A stretch of 64,000 nucleotides of DNA from Ensifer adhaerens (GCF_013283195.1 NZ_JABEKT010000001.1:1956509-2020508); one strand, 5' to 3'; counted from the first letter of the stretch, positions 31,281-41,281 are shown. Notes: generated by a model not told the origin, from the sequence alone. Numbers and translations: made by a program.

Positions 31281-31784
31281 GTGCCTTTAATCCGTCATGC
31301 CCGCCAGGATGAGGTCGGCGCTCTGATCGCCATCGGCCTGCGCGCCTGGGAGGGCGCGATCACAGGTCTTGCGGATGTGGGCCGGATGCGGCGCCTGGCG
31401 GAGAACGCCTTCGCAGACTTTCTTTCCACTCACTGGCTTGCCGTTTCACTGGTCGAGGTTGAGGGCAGGCCGCGTGGCTGGGCAGCCCGGGAAAACTTCG
31501 ACGAGAGCATTTCCGACCTTTGGATCGAGCCCGAAGCCCAGCGGCGGGGGCATGGCGGTCATCTGCTCGCAGATCTCGAACGTCGCATCGCAAGCGACGG
31601 CTTCGAAGCCGCGCAAACCAGGACACATGCCCAGAACACTGCAGCCATCAGCTTCTTCCGCAAGCACGGCTATGGCGTCAGTTGGCTATCGACCGCCTAT
31701 GCGCCGAAGCTGGACCGGGATGTCGAATTCATTGGCTTGAGCAAGCCGCTGGCGGCCACCGATCCCGACCTCTACGGCCGCTGA
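31281..31784 (+). CDS. GNAT family N-acetyltransferase
   Basis: 167 residues from a GTG at 31281, seven bases after AGGAG, chosen over an upstream start with no RBS. The acetyl-CoA loop is seen in WIEPEAQRRGHGGHLLADLERR, followed by NTAAISFFRKHGYG. Substrate unknown. The first of three GNAT genes in 6 kb; it lies 114 bases after gatA. Confidence 0.88.
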   Translation: MPLIRHARQDEVGALIAIGLRAWEGAITGLADVGRMRRLAENAFADFLSTHWLAVSLVEVEGRPRGWAARENFDESISDLWIEPEAQRRGHGGHLLADLERRIASDGFEAAQTRTHAQNTAAISFFRKHGYGVSWLSTAYAPKLDRDVEFIGLSKPLAATDPDLYGR

Positions 31785-31904
31785 GCCGAGAAGACATGAT
31801 GTTTTCTGCGAGATTTGGCCCCCGACCGAATATTCACCTCGCATTCATTCGACCCATGAAATATTAGGGGTATTGAAACTACGTGGCGACGCAGGGACCG
31901 TTCG

Positions 31905-33371
31905 TTGCAGATCTTCGAGAATACCGTAGAGCAATCGGCGTTTTATCGATCATCCGTTCGTCCGCTATGGATCGCCGGCCTCGGCTTGGTGGTCTTTGCC
32001 GCCTGCCTGCTCGGTATTTTCAGCCGGCCTTTCGGCATGCTCGCTTCCGTATGGCCGGCCAATGCCATCCTGCTCGGGTTGCTGGTGCGTCATCCCTCGT
32101 TGAGCACACCAACCGCGTGGATATGCGCAGCGCTGGCCTACCTCATGGCCGACCTGCTGACGGGCTCGAGCCTTGGCGCCGCCGTCGCCCTCAATGCTGC
32201 CAATCTGATCGGTGTCGGTGTCGGCTACATCCTCTTCATGCGCCTTTCCACCGAACATCGTCACCTGCGTCGCCCCCTTGCCGTGCTCTACATGTTTTCG
32301 ATCTCGGCAATCGCCGGCGCCAGCGCGTCGATTGTCGGCGCACTCGCGGTCGCGCACTACTTCGGCGAGCCGATTTCACGCGCCCTTGTCGCCTGGCTAA
32401 CGACCGAGCTGGTCAACTACGTCGTCATCCTGCCGGTGTTTTTGGCCATGCCGCCATTCGCCGACAGAGATCGGGTTGTGTCTGCGACGGGCGTCAAACC
32501 TTGGCCGGTCGTTTCTCTGGCGGCGTCCTGTGCCGCGGCGCTGCTGATCGGCGGTCCGGGAGCGATCGCATTTCCGGTGCCGTCGTTGCTTTGGTGCGCT
32601 TTGACCTACCGTCTCTTTGCCGTCACAGTGCTGATGGCAATCGCCTGCATGCTGGCGCAGGTTGCCGTAGCGTCGGGCGTGTTGCATCTTGGGGTCGACC
32701 GTCTCGCCGAGGCCACACTCCTCTCGTCCCGTCTTGGTATCACGCTTCTGGCGCTTGGGCCGCTGACGGTGGCAAGCATCGATGCCGCGCGCCGAACCTT
32801 GATCGCCCGGCTGTCCCACGCGGTCGACTATGATTTCCTGACGCAATGCCTTGCCCGTGCCGCCTTCATGGTGCGTGCGTCGGCGTTGATCGAGGCCGAA
32901 AGTCGGAAAACACCGATCTTCGCCATGATGCTGGATATCGATCGCTTCAAGGTGATCAACGATACTCATGGTCATGCGGCAGGCGATCGCGTGTTGCAGG
33001 CCGTGGCGCTGACAGTCCGCATGGCGCTGCGCTCCGACGACCTCTTTGGCAGGCTCGGCGGGGAAGAGTTCGCGATCCTTCTTGTCCGGCAGACGCCAGC
33101 GAATGCCAACCGCGTCGCCGAGCGGATCTTGGCCGCCATCCGCGCACTCAAAGTCGACCTTGAGAATGGCGAGACGCTGTCTGTGACAGCCAGCATCGGC
33201 ATTGCCGAACGGCTGCCGACCGGCCCTGAAATTGAGGGTCTGCTGTCGCAGGCCGACAGGGCCCTCTATATCGCCAAGGCGGAGGGGCGCGATCGTATCC
33301 GCGCCTTCGCCGATGGCACGTCCGCGTCCGGTGCGACCGCCGCTCGCTTCGACGCCGCGCGCCAACAATGA
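31905..33371 (+). CDS. MASE1-type membrane diguanylate cyclase
   Basis: 488 residues starting at a TTG (31905) after AGGGA; no early ATG fits. About residues 20-290 form eight hydrophobic segments resembling a MASE1 sensory domain (FGMLASVWPANAILLGLL is typical). The C-terminal GGDEF domain is intact: LDIDRFKVINDTHGH, GGEEF and an RSDD that fits the RxxD I-site. It should make c-di-GMP in response to an unknown membrane signal, the second cyclase in this window beside PleD. Confidence 0.9.
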   Translation: MQIFENTVEQSAFYRSSVRPLWIAGLGLVVFAACLLGIFSRPFGMLASVWPANAILLGLLVRHPSLSTPTAWICAALAYLMADLLTGSSLGAAVALNAANLIGVGVGYILFMRLSTEHRHLRRPLAVLYMFSISAIAGASASIVGALAVAHYFGEPISRALVAWLTTELVNYVVILPVFLAMPPFADRDRVVSATGVKPWPVVSLAASCAAALLIGGPGAIAFPVPSLLWCALTYRLFAVTVLMAIACMLAQVAVASGVLHLGVDRLAEATLLSSRLGITLLALGPLTVASIDAARRTLIARLSHAVDYDFLTQCLARAAFMVRASALIEAESRKTPIFAMMLDIDRFKVINDTHGHAAGDRVLQAVALTVRMALRSDDLFGRLGGEEFAILLVRQTPANANRVAERILAAIRALKVDLENGETLSVTASIGIAERLPTGPEIEGLLSQADRALYIAKAEGRDRIRAFADGTSASGATAARFDAARQQ

Positions 33372-33410
33372 CGCGCAGCGCCTGCCGGTTATCTTCGCCG
33401 GTCTGTCCGG

Positions 33411-33665
33411 CTACCGATTGTTGAGTTCCGACCGGACGAGGCGCAAGCCTCGCTCGGTGATGCGATAGGGTCTGCCTGCTGACGACGAGATCGCCTTCTT
33501 GCGCTTCAGCTTGCGGAAGAGTTCGAGGTCGAAGCCCGGATAGACCCATCCGTCGCGCGTGAAGCATCTGATCTCGATGATCGTCTTGTCGTCGCGGGTG
33601 ATTTCAATGCGGCCGCCCTGGGCCAAATGATGGAGAATGCGCTGCTCAGCGCGTGAGATATCCAT
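33411..33665 (-). CDS. YjhX family (UPF0386) protein
   Basis: 84 residues from the ATG at 33663-33665. The sequence MDISRAEQRILHHLAQGG, then CFTRDGWVYPG, RKLKRKKAI and PYRITERGLRLVRSEL, is the YjhX/UPF0386 family, described as a toxin in E. coli with YjhQ as the proposed antitoxin (a GNAT). The fold looks like a winged helix. No YjhQ-like gene is directly adjacent, although GNAT genes lie nearby, so a toxin role is not supported by context. Confidence 0.88.
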   Translation of the reverse strand: MDISRAEQRILHHLAQGGRIEITRDDKTIIEIRCFTRDGWVYPGFDLELFRKLKRKKAISSSAGRPYRITERGLRLVRSELNNR

Positions 33666-33840
33666 GTCTGAATGTTCCGGAATAGCGTTCGTAAGAACGC
33701 ACAAAAACGTTCCGCAAATCTTGGGAAAAGCGGGGCTACGTTTCCGGCCCGTGCGCGCAATCTTTAAGAGAAAGCGGGCAGGGGCCCTTACCGGGACTCA
33801 GACGATGAGAACATCAAAACTCCATTCGAACGAACGCTTC

Positions 33841-34152
33841 CTAAAAGAGACCGGCGAGGGCGTCAAGAGTTCCGCTCGCAAAGATTGCGCAGGCGGCCGA
33901 CACAATCATCTGAAAAAGGACGATCAGGATGAGATGTGTTCGAAACGGCTCCTTGCGTGTCTTGTGTCTGAAGACATGTCGACCGACCATGGCGCCTATG
34001 CTGCCGCCGAAAAATGCCGATTGCAGCAACGTTCGCTCGCGGATCCGGCGCCAGCCTGATCGCGCTGCGTGCTTGTCGTACCAGAACTGGCAGAAGCTCG
34101 TGATGTTGATCGCGACAAGGAAACACAGGAGGCTGGTAGCGGTGAGCAGCAT
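33841..34152 (-). CDS. DUF1294 membrane protein
   Basis: 103 residues. The DUF1294 pattern is clear: an N-terminal membrane segment, then FWYDKHAARSGWRRIRERTLL, a helix with GGSIGAMVGRHVFRHKTRK, and a final membrane segment around LILIVLFQMIVSAACAI. Function unknown; in some proteins the domain follows a cold-shock domain, which is absent here. It is divergent from gatB and same-strand with the YjhX gene 175 bases away. Confidence 0.9.
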   Translation of the reverse strand: MLLTATSLLCFLVAINITSFCQFWYDKHAARSGWRRIRERTLLQSAFFGGSIGAMVGRHVFRHKTRKEPFRTHLILIVLFQMIVSAACAIFASGTLDALAGLF

Positions 34153-34301
34153 ATTCGCCTTTTGCCATACAGGGCGCTAAGCGTCGGTTAAAGCGTGTGC
34201 CACGCCATCACTTGGCGGCTGATCGCCCCTAACAACTTGCACCGTTGCGGCAATTGCTCTACCGAGAAACCAAGAATTCAGGCTTCAAAGAAGAGCATGA
34301 T

Positions 34302-35804
34302 ATGAGCATTGTCGACGTCCGCACCCCCGATTCCAAACGCTTCATCCCCGGCGCCACCGGTGACTGGGAAGTCATCATCGGCATGGAGGTCCATGCCCAA
34401 GTGCTTTCCAATTCGAAGCTCTTTTCGGGTGCTTCGACCGAATTCGGCAAGCCGGCGAACGCCAACGTGTCGCTGGTCGATGCGGCCATGCCCGGCATGC
34501 TGCCCGTCATCAACGAAGAATGCGTCAAGCAGGCGGTGCGCACCGGTCTCGGCCTCAAGGCCGTGATCAACAACCGTTCGATCTTCGACCGCAAGAACTA
34601 CTTCTACCCCGACCTGCCGCAGGGCTATCAGATCTCGCAGTTCAAGGATCCGATCGTCGGCGAGGGCCAGATCATCATTTCCGTCGGGCCGGATCGCCAG
34701 GGCCAGTTCGAAGACGTCGAGATCGGCATCGAGCGCCTGCACCTCGAGCAGGATGCCGGCAAGTCGATGCACGACCAGCACCCGTCGATGTCCTATGTCG
34801 ACCTCAACCGTTCCGGCGTGGCGCTGATGGAAATCGTCTCCAAGCCCGATATGCGCTCGTCCGACGAGGCCAAGGCCTACATGACCAAGCTGCGCTCGAT
34901 CGTGCGCTACCTTGGCACCTGCGATGGCAACATGGATGAAGGCTCGATGCGCGCCGACGTCAACGTCTCGGTCCGCCGCCCGGGCGAGGGCTTCGGCACG
35001 CGTTGCGAAATCAAGAACGTCAACTCCATCCGCTTCATCGGCCAGGCGATCGAGTACGAAGCACGCCGCCAGATCGGCATTCTGGAGGACGGCGGCTCCA
35101 TCGATCAGGAAACCCGTTTGTTCGACCCGAACAAGGGTGAGACGCGCTCGATGCGCTCGAAGGAAGATGCGCATGACTATCGCTACTTCCCGGATCCGGA
35201 TCTGCTGCCGCTCGAATTCGATCAGGCTTTCGTCGACGCGCTGAAGGCCGATCTGCCGGAATTGCCCGACGACAAGAAGGAACGCTTTGTCAGCGCCATG
35301 GGCCTGTCGGTCTACGATGCTTCGGTGCTGGTGTCGGAAAAGTCGATTGCCGACTATTTCGAGGCGGTCGCCGAAGGCCGTGATGGCAAGATCGCCGCAA
35401 ACTGGGTCATCAACGACCTGCTCGGCGCCTTGAACAAAGCCGGCAAAGCCATTGAAGAGACTCCGGTTTCCCCGGCCCAGTTGGGCGGCATCATCGATCT
35501 CATCAAGGCCGAGACGATCTCCGGCAAGATTGCCAAGGATCTCTTCGAGATCGTCTGGAACGAAGGTGGAAATCCCGCCGAGATCGTCGAAGCACGCGGC
35601 ATGAAGCAGGTGACGGACACCGGCGCCATCGAGAAGGCGGTTGACGAGATCATCGCCGCCAACCCGGATCAGGTCGCCAAGGTGCAGGCAAAACCGTCGC
35701 TGGCCGGCTGGTTCGTCGGCCAGGTGATGAAGTCGACCGGCGGTAAGGCCAATCCGCAGGCCGTTCAGGCTCTGGTCAAGGCCAAGCTCGGCATCGAGGA
35801 ATAA
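34302..35804 (+). CDS. gatB: Asp-tRNA(Asn)/Glu-tRNA(Gln) amidotransferase subunit GatB
   Basis: 500 residues from the ATG at 34302 ([12 protein letters not shown]); the 19 codons upstream in frame look non-coding. [22 protein letters not shown] and [15 protein letters not shown] mark the kinase-like cradle domain, and the C-terminal YqeY-like tail ends in [11 protein letters not shown]. GatB phosphorylates the misacylated tRNA and receives the ammonia from GatA. It is 3.1 kb from gatA with unrelated genes between. Confidence 0.97.
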   Translation: MSIVDVRTPDSKRFIPGATGDWEVIIGMEVHAQVLSNSKLFSGASTEFGKPANANVSLVDAAMPGMLPVINEECVKQAVRTGLGLKAVINNRSIFDRKNYFYPDLPQGYQISQFKDPIVGEGQIIISVGPDRQGQFEDVEIGIERLHLEQDAGKSMHDQHPSMSYVDLNRSGVALMEIVSKPDMRSSDEAKAYMTKLRSIVRYLGTCDGNMDEGSMRADVNVSVRRPGEGFGTRCEIKNVNSIRFIGQAIEYEARRQIGILEDGGSIDQETRLFDPNKGETRSMRSKEDAHDYRYFPDPDLLPLEFDQAFVDALKADLPELPDDKKERFVSAMGLSVYDASVLVSEKSIADYFEAVAEGRDGKIAANWVINDLLGALNKAGKAIEETPVSPAQLGGIIDLIKAETISGKIAKDLFEIVWNEGGNPAEIVEARGMKQVTDTGAIEKAVDEIIAANPDQVAKVQAKPSLAGWFVGQVMKSTGGKANPQAVQALVKAKLGIEE

Positions 35805-35807
35805 GCG

Positions 35808-36305
35808 GTGTTCTTCGTCCGAACGGCGAGCGAGCGCGATCTGGAGAAGGTTCGCGCGCTGCTCGTCGAGACGTGGCACGCGACCTATGACACATTCTAT
35901 GGCGTCGAGAAGGTCAACGAACTGACAGGGCGCTGGCATGCGCTGCCGGCGCTGAAGGCCCGGCTGGAGCGCAAGGACGCGGAATTCCTCGTGGCCGACG
36001 ACGGCCGCAATATCGGCGGCATGGGGTATGCATCCATGTCCGATACGTTGAAGAAGACCGTGATGCTCCATCAGCTTTACGTTCTGCCGAAACTCCAGGG
36101 TCAGGGTATCGGACGCGATATTTTCGCCGAACTCGAAACCTGCTTCCCGGATGCCGAACGCATGCGAGTCGAAGTCGAGCCCCAGAACCTTCATGCCCTT
36201 GCATTCTATCGGGCTCACGGCTTCAGCGAAGTCGGTCAAGTCAGCAACTGCGGCGACGAGCAGTCGGGACTTCCGGCGCTCATTCTCGAGAAACCGCTCT
36301 CCTGA
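35808..36305 (+). CDS. GNAT family N-acetyltransferase
   Basis: 165 residues starting at GTG 35808, three bases after the gatB stop, with GAGGA inside the end of gatB, so translation is probably coupled. LHQLYVLPKLQGQGIGRDIFAEL is the acetyl-CoA binding motif, followed by VEPQNLHALAFYRAHGF. Substrate unknown. The tight link to gatB is notable but I know of no functional connection. Confidence 0.9.
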   Translation: MFFVRTASERDLEKVRALLVETWHATYDTFYGVEKVNELTGRWHALPALKARLERKDAEFLVADDGRNIGGMGYASMSDTLKKTVMLHQLYVLPKLQGQGIGRDIFAELETCFPDAERMRVEVEPQNLHALAFYRAHGFSEVGQVSNCGDEQSGLPALILEKPLS

Positions 36306-36451
36306 CGCTTGCTTGCTCCCGATGCAGGCGCTTAAGAGCGGCGTTTTGTCATGGGTTGTGGAAAAGATTGCGTACGGCGTTGGCTGTCACGAGACCGTAT
36401 CCTTGTGATGATTGACGCTTGGCGCTGATTTCCAGGCCCCGGGGAGACCAC

Positions 36452-36922
36452 ATGGACGCGACAATAGGCTTCGATATCCGCAGGGCCGAACTGGCCGATC
36501 TTCCTGATATCATCGCGCTCTTTGCTGCCGACGAGGTTGGCGGGCATGGAGATACGACCGAGCCCGAGGCTTTCGCTGACTATCTTGCCGCCTTTGCGCG
36601 TATCGACACCTCGTCGCTTCAAACCCTTTACGTCGCCTGCCTCGGTGATGATGTCGTCGGCACGTTTCAGACAACACTGCTGAGATCGCTTTCGGGGCGC
36701 GGGAAGCCAAGGCTGTTGATCGAGGCCGTGCAGACCCGCGAAGATATGCGTGGCCGCGGCATCGGCGAACGCATGATGCGCCACGCGATCGAGCGGGCGC
36801 GTGAGGCGGGGGCCGCAAAGGTGCAACTCGCCTCGAATGCGACGCGCACGGCCGCGCACCGCTTCTATGAGCGTCTCGGTTTCGTGCGCAGCCATTTCGG
36901 CTTTCACATGCCGTTGAAATGA
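36452..36922 (+). CDS. GNAT family N-acetyltransferase
   Basis: 156 residues from ATG 36452 after GGGGAGA; the frame opens 11 codons earlier without an RBS. LLIEAVQTREDMRGRGIGERMMRHAIERAR is split by the usual acetyl-CoA loop RGRGIG, and RTAAHRFYERLGFVRSHFGF closes the domain. It resembles GNAT proteins with a TTAN-type N terminus; substrate not deducible. About 150 bases separate it from the previous GNAT. Confidence 0.9.
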   Translation: MDATIGFDIRRAELADLPDIIALFAADEVGGHGDTTEPEAFADYLAAFARIDTSSLQTLYVACLGDDVVGTFQTTLLRSLSGRGKPRLLIEAVQTREDMRGRGIGERMMRHAIERAREAGAAKVQLASNATRTAAHRFYERLGFVRSHFGFHMPLK

Positions 36923-37030
36923 CCGAGCCTGCCTCGGAAACACTGGACAAGGCTGGAGTGGCGGGGCATAAGCGGGGACATAGTTTTGGTATCCGGCCGC
37001 CTTCCCAACGGTCGGTTGAGGACGGCATCC

Positions 37031-37426
37031 ATGAAGCTCCTGCTGCAGATTTTCACCTGGTGGAACCAACAGACGATCGGAACGCGCTTTCATACCTGGC
37101 GTAACGGCCAGCGCGTCGGCGAAGACGAGCTCGGCAACGTGTATTACCAGGGCGGCAAGGACTCCGAAGGCCGCACGCGCCGCTGGGTGATCTACAACGG
37201 CTATGCTGAAGCCTCGGCTATTCCGGCTGGCTGGCACGGCTGGATGCATCACCGCACCGACGTTTCGCCGGCTGACGAGAAGTACGTCGCCCGCGAGTGG
37301 CAGAAGCCGCACCGCCCCAACCCGACCGGCACTGCCAACGCCTACAGGCCGCAGGGTTCGATCGCCGGGACCGGTGCACGTCCGCGCGTAACGGGCGACT
37401 ACGATGCCTGGACGCCGGGTTCCTGA
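37031..37426 (+). CDS. NADH:ubiquinone oxidoreductase subunit NDUFA12 family
   Basis: 131 residues from ATG 37031. FTWWNQQTIGTRFHTWRNGQ, NVYYQGGKDSEGRTRRWVIYNG and WHGWMHHRTD are hallmarks of the NDUFA12/B17.2 accessory subunit of complex I, which alphaproteobacteria share with mitochondria. It is a peripheral arm protein without membrane segments. It is encoded away from the nuo operon, next to a DUF2155 gene, as in other alphaproteobacteria. Confidence 0.94.
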   Translation: MKLLLQIFTWWNQQTIGTRFHTWRNGQRVGEDELGNVYYQGGKDSEGRTRRWVIYNGYAEASAIPAGWHGWMHHRTDVSPADEKYVAREWQKPHRPNPTGTANAYRPQGSIAGTGARPRVTGDYDAWTPGS

Positions 37427-37555
37427 GACGCTTGACGTCGGACAAGCGTGCGCCGCTTCGCCAAATGGTCCTGTGACCACGGGGCGGCCACATTTCATGT
37501 TTAGCGCCTGATATCCATCAACGGTGAATGCAAGGCGCGCGGGAGACAGGCGGGA

Positions 37556-38008
37556 ATGGCGGGTTCTTATCTGCGGAAAACAATCGGCCAGATGTCGAGC
37601 CGGCTCTGTGTCGCTGCGCTTGCCGCGCTGCCGATGGTAGCCTCGACCGGTACAGCCGAGGCCGCGCGGATTAACAATCCCGTCGCCGTGTTTTCCGGCA
37701 TCGACAAGATCACCGGTCGTATCACCACCTTCGATGTCTATATCGGTGAGACCGTCCAGTTCGGCGCCCTGCAGGTAACGCCACGCGTCTGCTACAACAG
37801 GGACGACACCGAAGCGCAGAAGATCACGACTTTCGTTGAGGTCGACGAAATCACCCTCGACCGCAAGATCAGGCGGATCTTTACCGGCTGGATGTTTGCC
37901 GACAGCCCCGGTCTCAATGCCGTCGAGCACCCCGTCTACGACGTCTGGCTGCAGTCCTGCAAGGCGACGTCGGACCTGCCGCCGCCGGATACGGCGTCCA
38001 AGAAATAA
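37556..38008 (+). CDS. DUF2155 exported protein
   Basis: 150 residues with a signal peptide (hydrophobic part about residues 15-30, cleavage near TAEAA). The mature part has LDKITGR-like DKITGRITTFDVYIGETVQFGALQV, then CYNRDDTEAQ and FTGWMFADSPGLNAVEHPVYDVWL with the conserved second cysteine, which defines DUF2155. The two cysteines may form a disulfide in the periplasm. Function unknown; it is regularly found beside the NDUFA12 gene and aat. Confidence 0.9.
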   Translation: MAGSYLRKTIGQMSSRLCVAALAALPMVASTGTAEAARINNPVAVFSGIDKITGRITTFDVYIGETVQFGALQVTPRVCYNRDDTEAQKITTFVEVDEITLDRKIRRIFTGWMFADSPGLNAVEHPVYDVWLQSCKATSDLPPPDTASKK

Positions 38009-38366
38009 TCTTGCCTGCCGAGCGCCCCTTAACGCGGCCGCGTTATCTCTCAATTTTTCTGTGCCGACGCCATTATCCGGTGCGCTTGAGTGAGCGTGTA
38101 AAAAGGGGGCGGGTAAGCACTCCTGCCGGTATCACGTCGCTTACGTTGGCATCGGGTGGTACCGAGACCAGCCATGCGCAGCATCTTGCAAGTTCAGCGA
38201 GATGGCATCCGCAAAGAAATCCGTCAAAACAAAGCGATAGAGCGTTTGCACGACTCATTTTGTGAGCGGACTTCACTCCACGTGACGTATCAATGCAACG
38301 CGATTGAGAAGGGTTGAGGCGGGCGAAAAGCGGCGTTCGCATTAGAGGCTCAGGTAGATGATGAGC
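38009..38366. other. Gene-free region between convergent DUF2155 gene and aat
   Basis: About 360 bases with no ORF I can support on either strand, between two genes that point toward each other. I see no strong terminator hairpin, repeat, tRNA or promoter here; a short direct element GGTATCAC / GGTACC near 38129-38162 is unremarkable. Confidence 0.5.
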
Positions 38367-38981
38367 TCAAAACGTTAGATCGGGCGAGTTCATCGCATCG
38401 GCGAGCATGATTTCATACTCGGCCTTCGGCACGTCGATTGCGCCGAACGATTTCAGATGCTCCGTGGTGAACTGGGTGTCGAGCAGCTCAAAGCCTTTTG
38501 CGCGCAGGCGTTCCACCAGTTGCACAAGGCAGATCTTGGAGGCGTTAGTGCGTCTAGAGAACATGCTTTCGCCGAAGAATGCCGAACCGAGCGTAACGCC
38601 GTAGAGCCCGCCGACGAGCACCCCATCCTCCCATGCCTCGATGCTGTGCGCGTAGCCCATGGCGTGAAGCGTGGCGTAGAGGGCGCGGATCTTGTTGTTG
38701 ATCCAGGTCGTCGGCCGATCGGGTGCCGGCGCGGCACAGCCTTCCATGACGGCCTCGAAGGCGGTGTTGAAGCGGATGTCGAAGTGGCTCTTGCGGATTG
38801 TCTTTGCGAGGCTGCGCGAGACGTGAAAGCCATCAAGCGGGATGACGCCGCGGATTTCCGGCTCGACCCAGAAGAGTTCCGGGTCGTCTGCCGAATCGGC
38901 CATCGGAAACAGGCCTATAGAATAGGCGCGCAGCAGCATGTCCGGTGTTACGTCGGGTTGCTTGCTGCGCGTCCCTTTCAA
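38367..38981 (-). CDS. aat: Leucyl/phenylalanyl-tRNA--protein transferase
   Basis: 204 residues. The start is TTG at 38979-38981, seven bases after an AGGA that overlaps the accC stop; the next ATG is 14 codons further in. Motifs [34 protein letters not shown] and [14 protein letters not shown] are diagnostic. It adds Leu or Phe to N-terminal basic residues to create N-degrons for ClpS/ClpAP. It is last in the accB-accC-aat run. Confidence 0.95.
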   Translation of the reverse strand: MKGTRSKQPDVTPDMLLRAYSIGLFPMADSADDPELFWVEPEIRGVIPLDGFHVSRSLAKTIRKSHFDIRFNTAFEAVMEGCAAPAPDRPTTWINNKIRALYATLHAMGYAHSIEAWEDGVLVGGLYGVTLGSAFFGESMFSRRTNASKICLVQLVERLRAKGFELLDTQFTTEHLKSFGAIDVPKAEYEIMLADAMNSPDLTF

Positions 38982-38990
38982 TGCACAGTC

Positions 38991-40334
38991 CTATTCGGAC
39001 GTCGTGGCCAGATGATGCTCCAGCCAATGGATGTCGTAATCGCCGTTCGCGATGTCCTGATTGTTGATCAGGTCCTGGAACAGCGGCAGCGTCGTCTTGA
39101 TACCGTCGATGACGAATTCGTCGAGTACGCGACGAAGGCGCATCATGCATTCGACGCGCGTGCGGCCATGGACGATGAGCTTGCCGATCAGGCTGTCGTA
39201 GTAGGGCGGGATCCGGTAGCCCTGATAGGCGCCCGAATCGACGCGAACGCCGAGGCCGCCCGGTGCGTGGAAATGCGTGATCGTGCCCGGAGAGGGGACG
39301 AAGGTGCGCGGATCCTCAGCGTTGATGCGGCACTCGATCGCGTGACCGGAAAACACGATGTCTTCCTGCTTGACCGACAGTCCGCCGCCCGATGCGACAC
39401 GGATCTGCTCGTGCACCAGGTCGATGCCGGTGATCGCCTCAGTGATCGGGTGTTCCACCTGCAGACGGGTGTTCATTTCGATGAAATAGAACTCACCGTT
39501 CTCGTAGAGGAACTCGATCGTGCCGGCGCCGCGATACTTCAGCTTGCGCATGGCATCGGCGCAGACTTCGCCGATCTTCATGCGCTGTTCGACGTTGAGG
39601 GCCGGGGAGTTCGCCTCTTCCCAGACCTTCTGGTGGCGCCGCTGCAACGAGCAGTCGCGCTCGCCGAGATGGATCGCATTGCCTTCGCCGTCGCCGACGA
39701 TCTGGATTTCGATGTGGCGCGGCTTGCCGAGATACTTTTCCATGTAAACGGCGTCATTGCCGAAGGCGGCAAGCGCTTCGGAACGAGCGGTCGAAACGGC
39801 TTCTTCGAGTTCGGCTTCGGTCTTTGCGACCTTCATGCCGCGGCCGCCGCCGCCGGCGGTTGCCTTGATCAGGACCGGGAAGCCGATCTTGCGCGCCACT
39901 TCGAGCGCATTTTCCGGGCGCACTTCGCCGTCGGAGCCTGGAACCACGGGGATGCCAAGCTCCTGCGCCGTCTTCTTGGCGGTGATCTTGTCGCCCATGA
40001 TGCGGATATGTTCCGCGGTGGGTCCAATGAAGGTGATGTCGTGCGCTTCGAGGATTTCGGCGAACTTGGCGTTTTCCGACAGGAAGCCGTAGCCCGGGTG
40101 CACGGCATCAGCGCCGGTGATTTCGCAAGCCGCGACGATCTGGTGAATGTTCAGATAGCTATCGCGCGACGGCGGAGGACCGATGCAGACGCTTTCGTCG
40201 GCGAGGCGCACGTGCATGGCGTCGCTGTCGGCCGTGGAGTGGACGGCCACCGTCGCGATGCCGAGCTCCTTACAGGCGCGCAGCACGCGAAGGGCGATTT
40301 CGCCGCGATTGGCAATGAGAATTTTCGAGATCAT
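38991..40334 (-). CDS. accC: Acetyl-CoA carboxylase biotin carboxylase subunit
   Basis: 447 residues, standard length. The N-terminal [12 protein letters not shown], the ATP-grasp glycine loop [27 protein letters not shown] and the C-terminal part are all intact. It carboxylates the biotin on AccB using bicarbonate and ATP for malonyl-CoA synthesis. It begins 12 bases after accB; the carboxyltransferase genes accA and accD are not in this window. Confidence 0.98.
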   Translation of the reverse strand: MISKILIANRGEIALRVLRACKELGIATVAVHSTADSDAMHVRLADESVCIGPPPSRDSYLNIHQIVAACEITGADAVHPGYGFLSENAKFAEILEAHDITFIGPTAEHIRIMGDKITAKKTAQELGIPVVPGSDGEVRPENALEVARKIGFPVLIKATAGGGGRGMKVAKTEAELEEAVSTARSEALAAFGNDAVYMEKYLGKPRHIEIQIVGDGEGNAIHLGERDCSLQRRHQKVWEEANSPALNVEQRMKIGEVCADAMRKLKYRGAGTIEFLYENGEFYFIEMNTRLQVEHPITEAITGIDLVHEQIRVASGGGLSVKQEDIVFSGHAIECRINAEDPRTFVPSPGTITHFHAPGGLGVRVDSGAYQGYRIPPYYDSLIGKLIVHGRTRVECMMRLRRVLDEFVIDGIKTTLPLFQDLINNQDIANGDYDIHWLEHHLATTSE

Positions 40335-40346
40335 CGCAGTGCCGCC

Positions 40347-40811
40347 TTATTCGATTACGATCAGCGGCTCGCCATATTCGACGGGGGCTGCGTCCTGGAC
40401 GAAGATTTCGGTCACCTTGCCCGAACGCGGGGCAGGGATCTGGTTCATGGTCTTCATCGCTTCGATGATCAGGACCGTCTGGCCTTCCTTGACCACGGTG
40501 CCAACCTCGATGAACGGGCGGGCGCCTGGAGCCGGTGCCAGATAGGCCGTGCCGACCATGGGAGCCGTTACGGCATTCTTGGAGGTGCGGCTGGTTTCCG
40601 CCGGTGCGGCAACAGCGGCGGGCTGCGCAGCGTGGACCGCCGGCTGAGCCTGATAGGCCGGCATCGAGACGGCGACCGGGGTGCCGGCGCGCGATACGCG
40701 GATGCGAAGATCTTCCTGCTCCACTTCGATCTCGGTGAGATCCGTGTCGTTCAGGATATTGGCGAGATCGCGGATCAGCGCCTGGTCGATACCGGGTTTC
40801 TTGTCAGCCAT
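40347..40811 (-). CDS. accB: Acetyl-CoA carboxylase biotin carboxyl carrier protein
   Basis: 154 residues: an N-terminal helical part, an alanine/proline-rich linker (about residues 55-75) and a biotinyl domain with the EAMKTMNQI site whose lysine carries biotin. It shuttles the carboxyl group between AccC and the carboxyltransferase. It follows aroQ by 23 bases and precedes accC by 12, so aroQ-accB-accC-aat are probably one transcript. Confidence 0.98.
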   Translation of the reverse strand: MADKKPGIDQALIRDLANILNDTDLTEIEVEQEDLRIRVSRAGTPVAVSMPAYQAQPAVHAAQPAAVAAPAETSRTSKNAVTAPMVGTAYLAPAPGARPFIEVGTVVKEGQTVLIIEAMKTMNQIPAPRSGKVTEIFVQDAAPVEYGEPLIVIE

Positions 40812-40834
40812 GGGATATGAGCCTCGTGTTCTTT

Positions 40835-41281
40835 TTATTTCGACGTTTCTGTCAGGTTCTTTAGCGCATGCAGCGCCAGAATGTAACTCTGCGCGCCGAA
40901 ACCGCAGATAACGCCTTTGACCGCAGGTGCGATCATCGACTTGTGGCGGAATTCTTCACGCGCGTGGATGTTGGAAAGATGCAGTTCGACCACCGGGATG
41001 CCAATGGCGCGGATGGCATCGTGCAGCGCGATCGACGTATGACCGTAGGCCGCCGGATTGATTGCGACACCAGCGGCCTTTTCGCCGGCCTCGTGCAGCC
41101 AGTCGACCAGCGTGCCTTCATGGTTGGATTGTCGAAAATCGACTTCCAGTCCCAGTGCCTTGCCTTCCGTGGTGCACAGTGCCTCAATGTCGGCGAGTGT
41201 CTGGCCGCCATAGATCCCCGGTTCGCGCTTGCCGAGCGCATTCAGGTTGGGGCCGTTCAGCACGAAAATTTTGGTGGGCAT
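40835..41281 (-). CDS. aroQ: Type II 3-dehydroquinate dehydratase
   Basis: 148 residues. LNGPNLNALGKREPGIYG contains the active tyrosine loop, INPAAYGHTSIALHDA and HLSNIHAREEFRHKS carry the other catalytic residues. It converts 3-dehydroquinate to 3-dehydroshikimate in the shikimate pathway as a dodecamer. Linkage to accB-accC is conserved in alphaproteobacteria. Confidence 0.97.
   Translation of the reverse strand: MPTKIFVLNGPNLNALGKREPGIYGGQTLADIEALCTTEGKALGLEVDFRQSNHEGTLVDWLHEAGEKAAGVAINPAAYGHTSIALHDAIRAIGIPVVELHLSNIHAREEFRHKSMIAPAVKGVICGFGAQSYILALHALKNLTETSK

Noticed and set aside
31883-32833. Plus-strand ORF overlapping the MASE1-GGDEF gene
   Set aside because: Out of frame with the clear GGDEF protein and arginine/proline-rich like other shadows.
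33637-34059. Plus-strand ORF in the YjhX-DUF1294 gap
   Set aside because: Most of it is antisense to the DUF1294 gene; product shows no conserved pattern.
38457-40820. 787-codon plus-strand ORF opposite aat, accC and accB
   Set aside because: It spans three well-supported genes on the other strand and has no domain signature.
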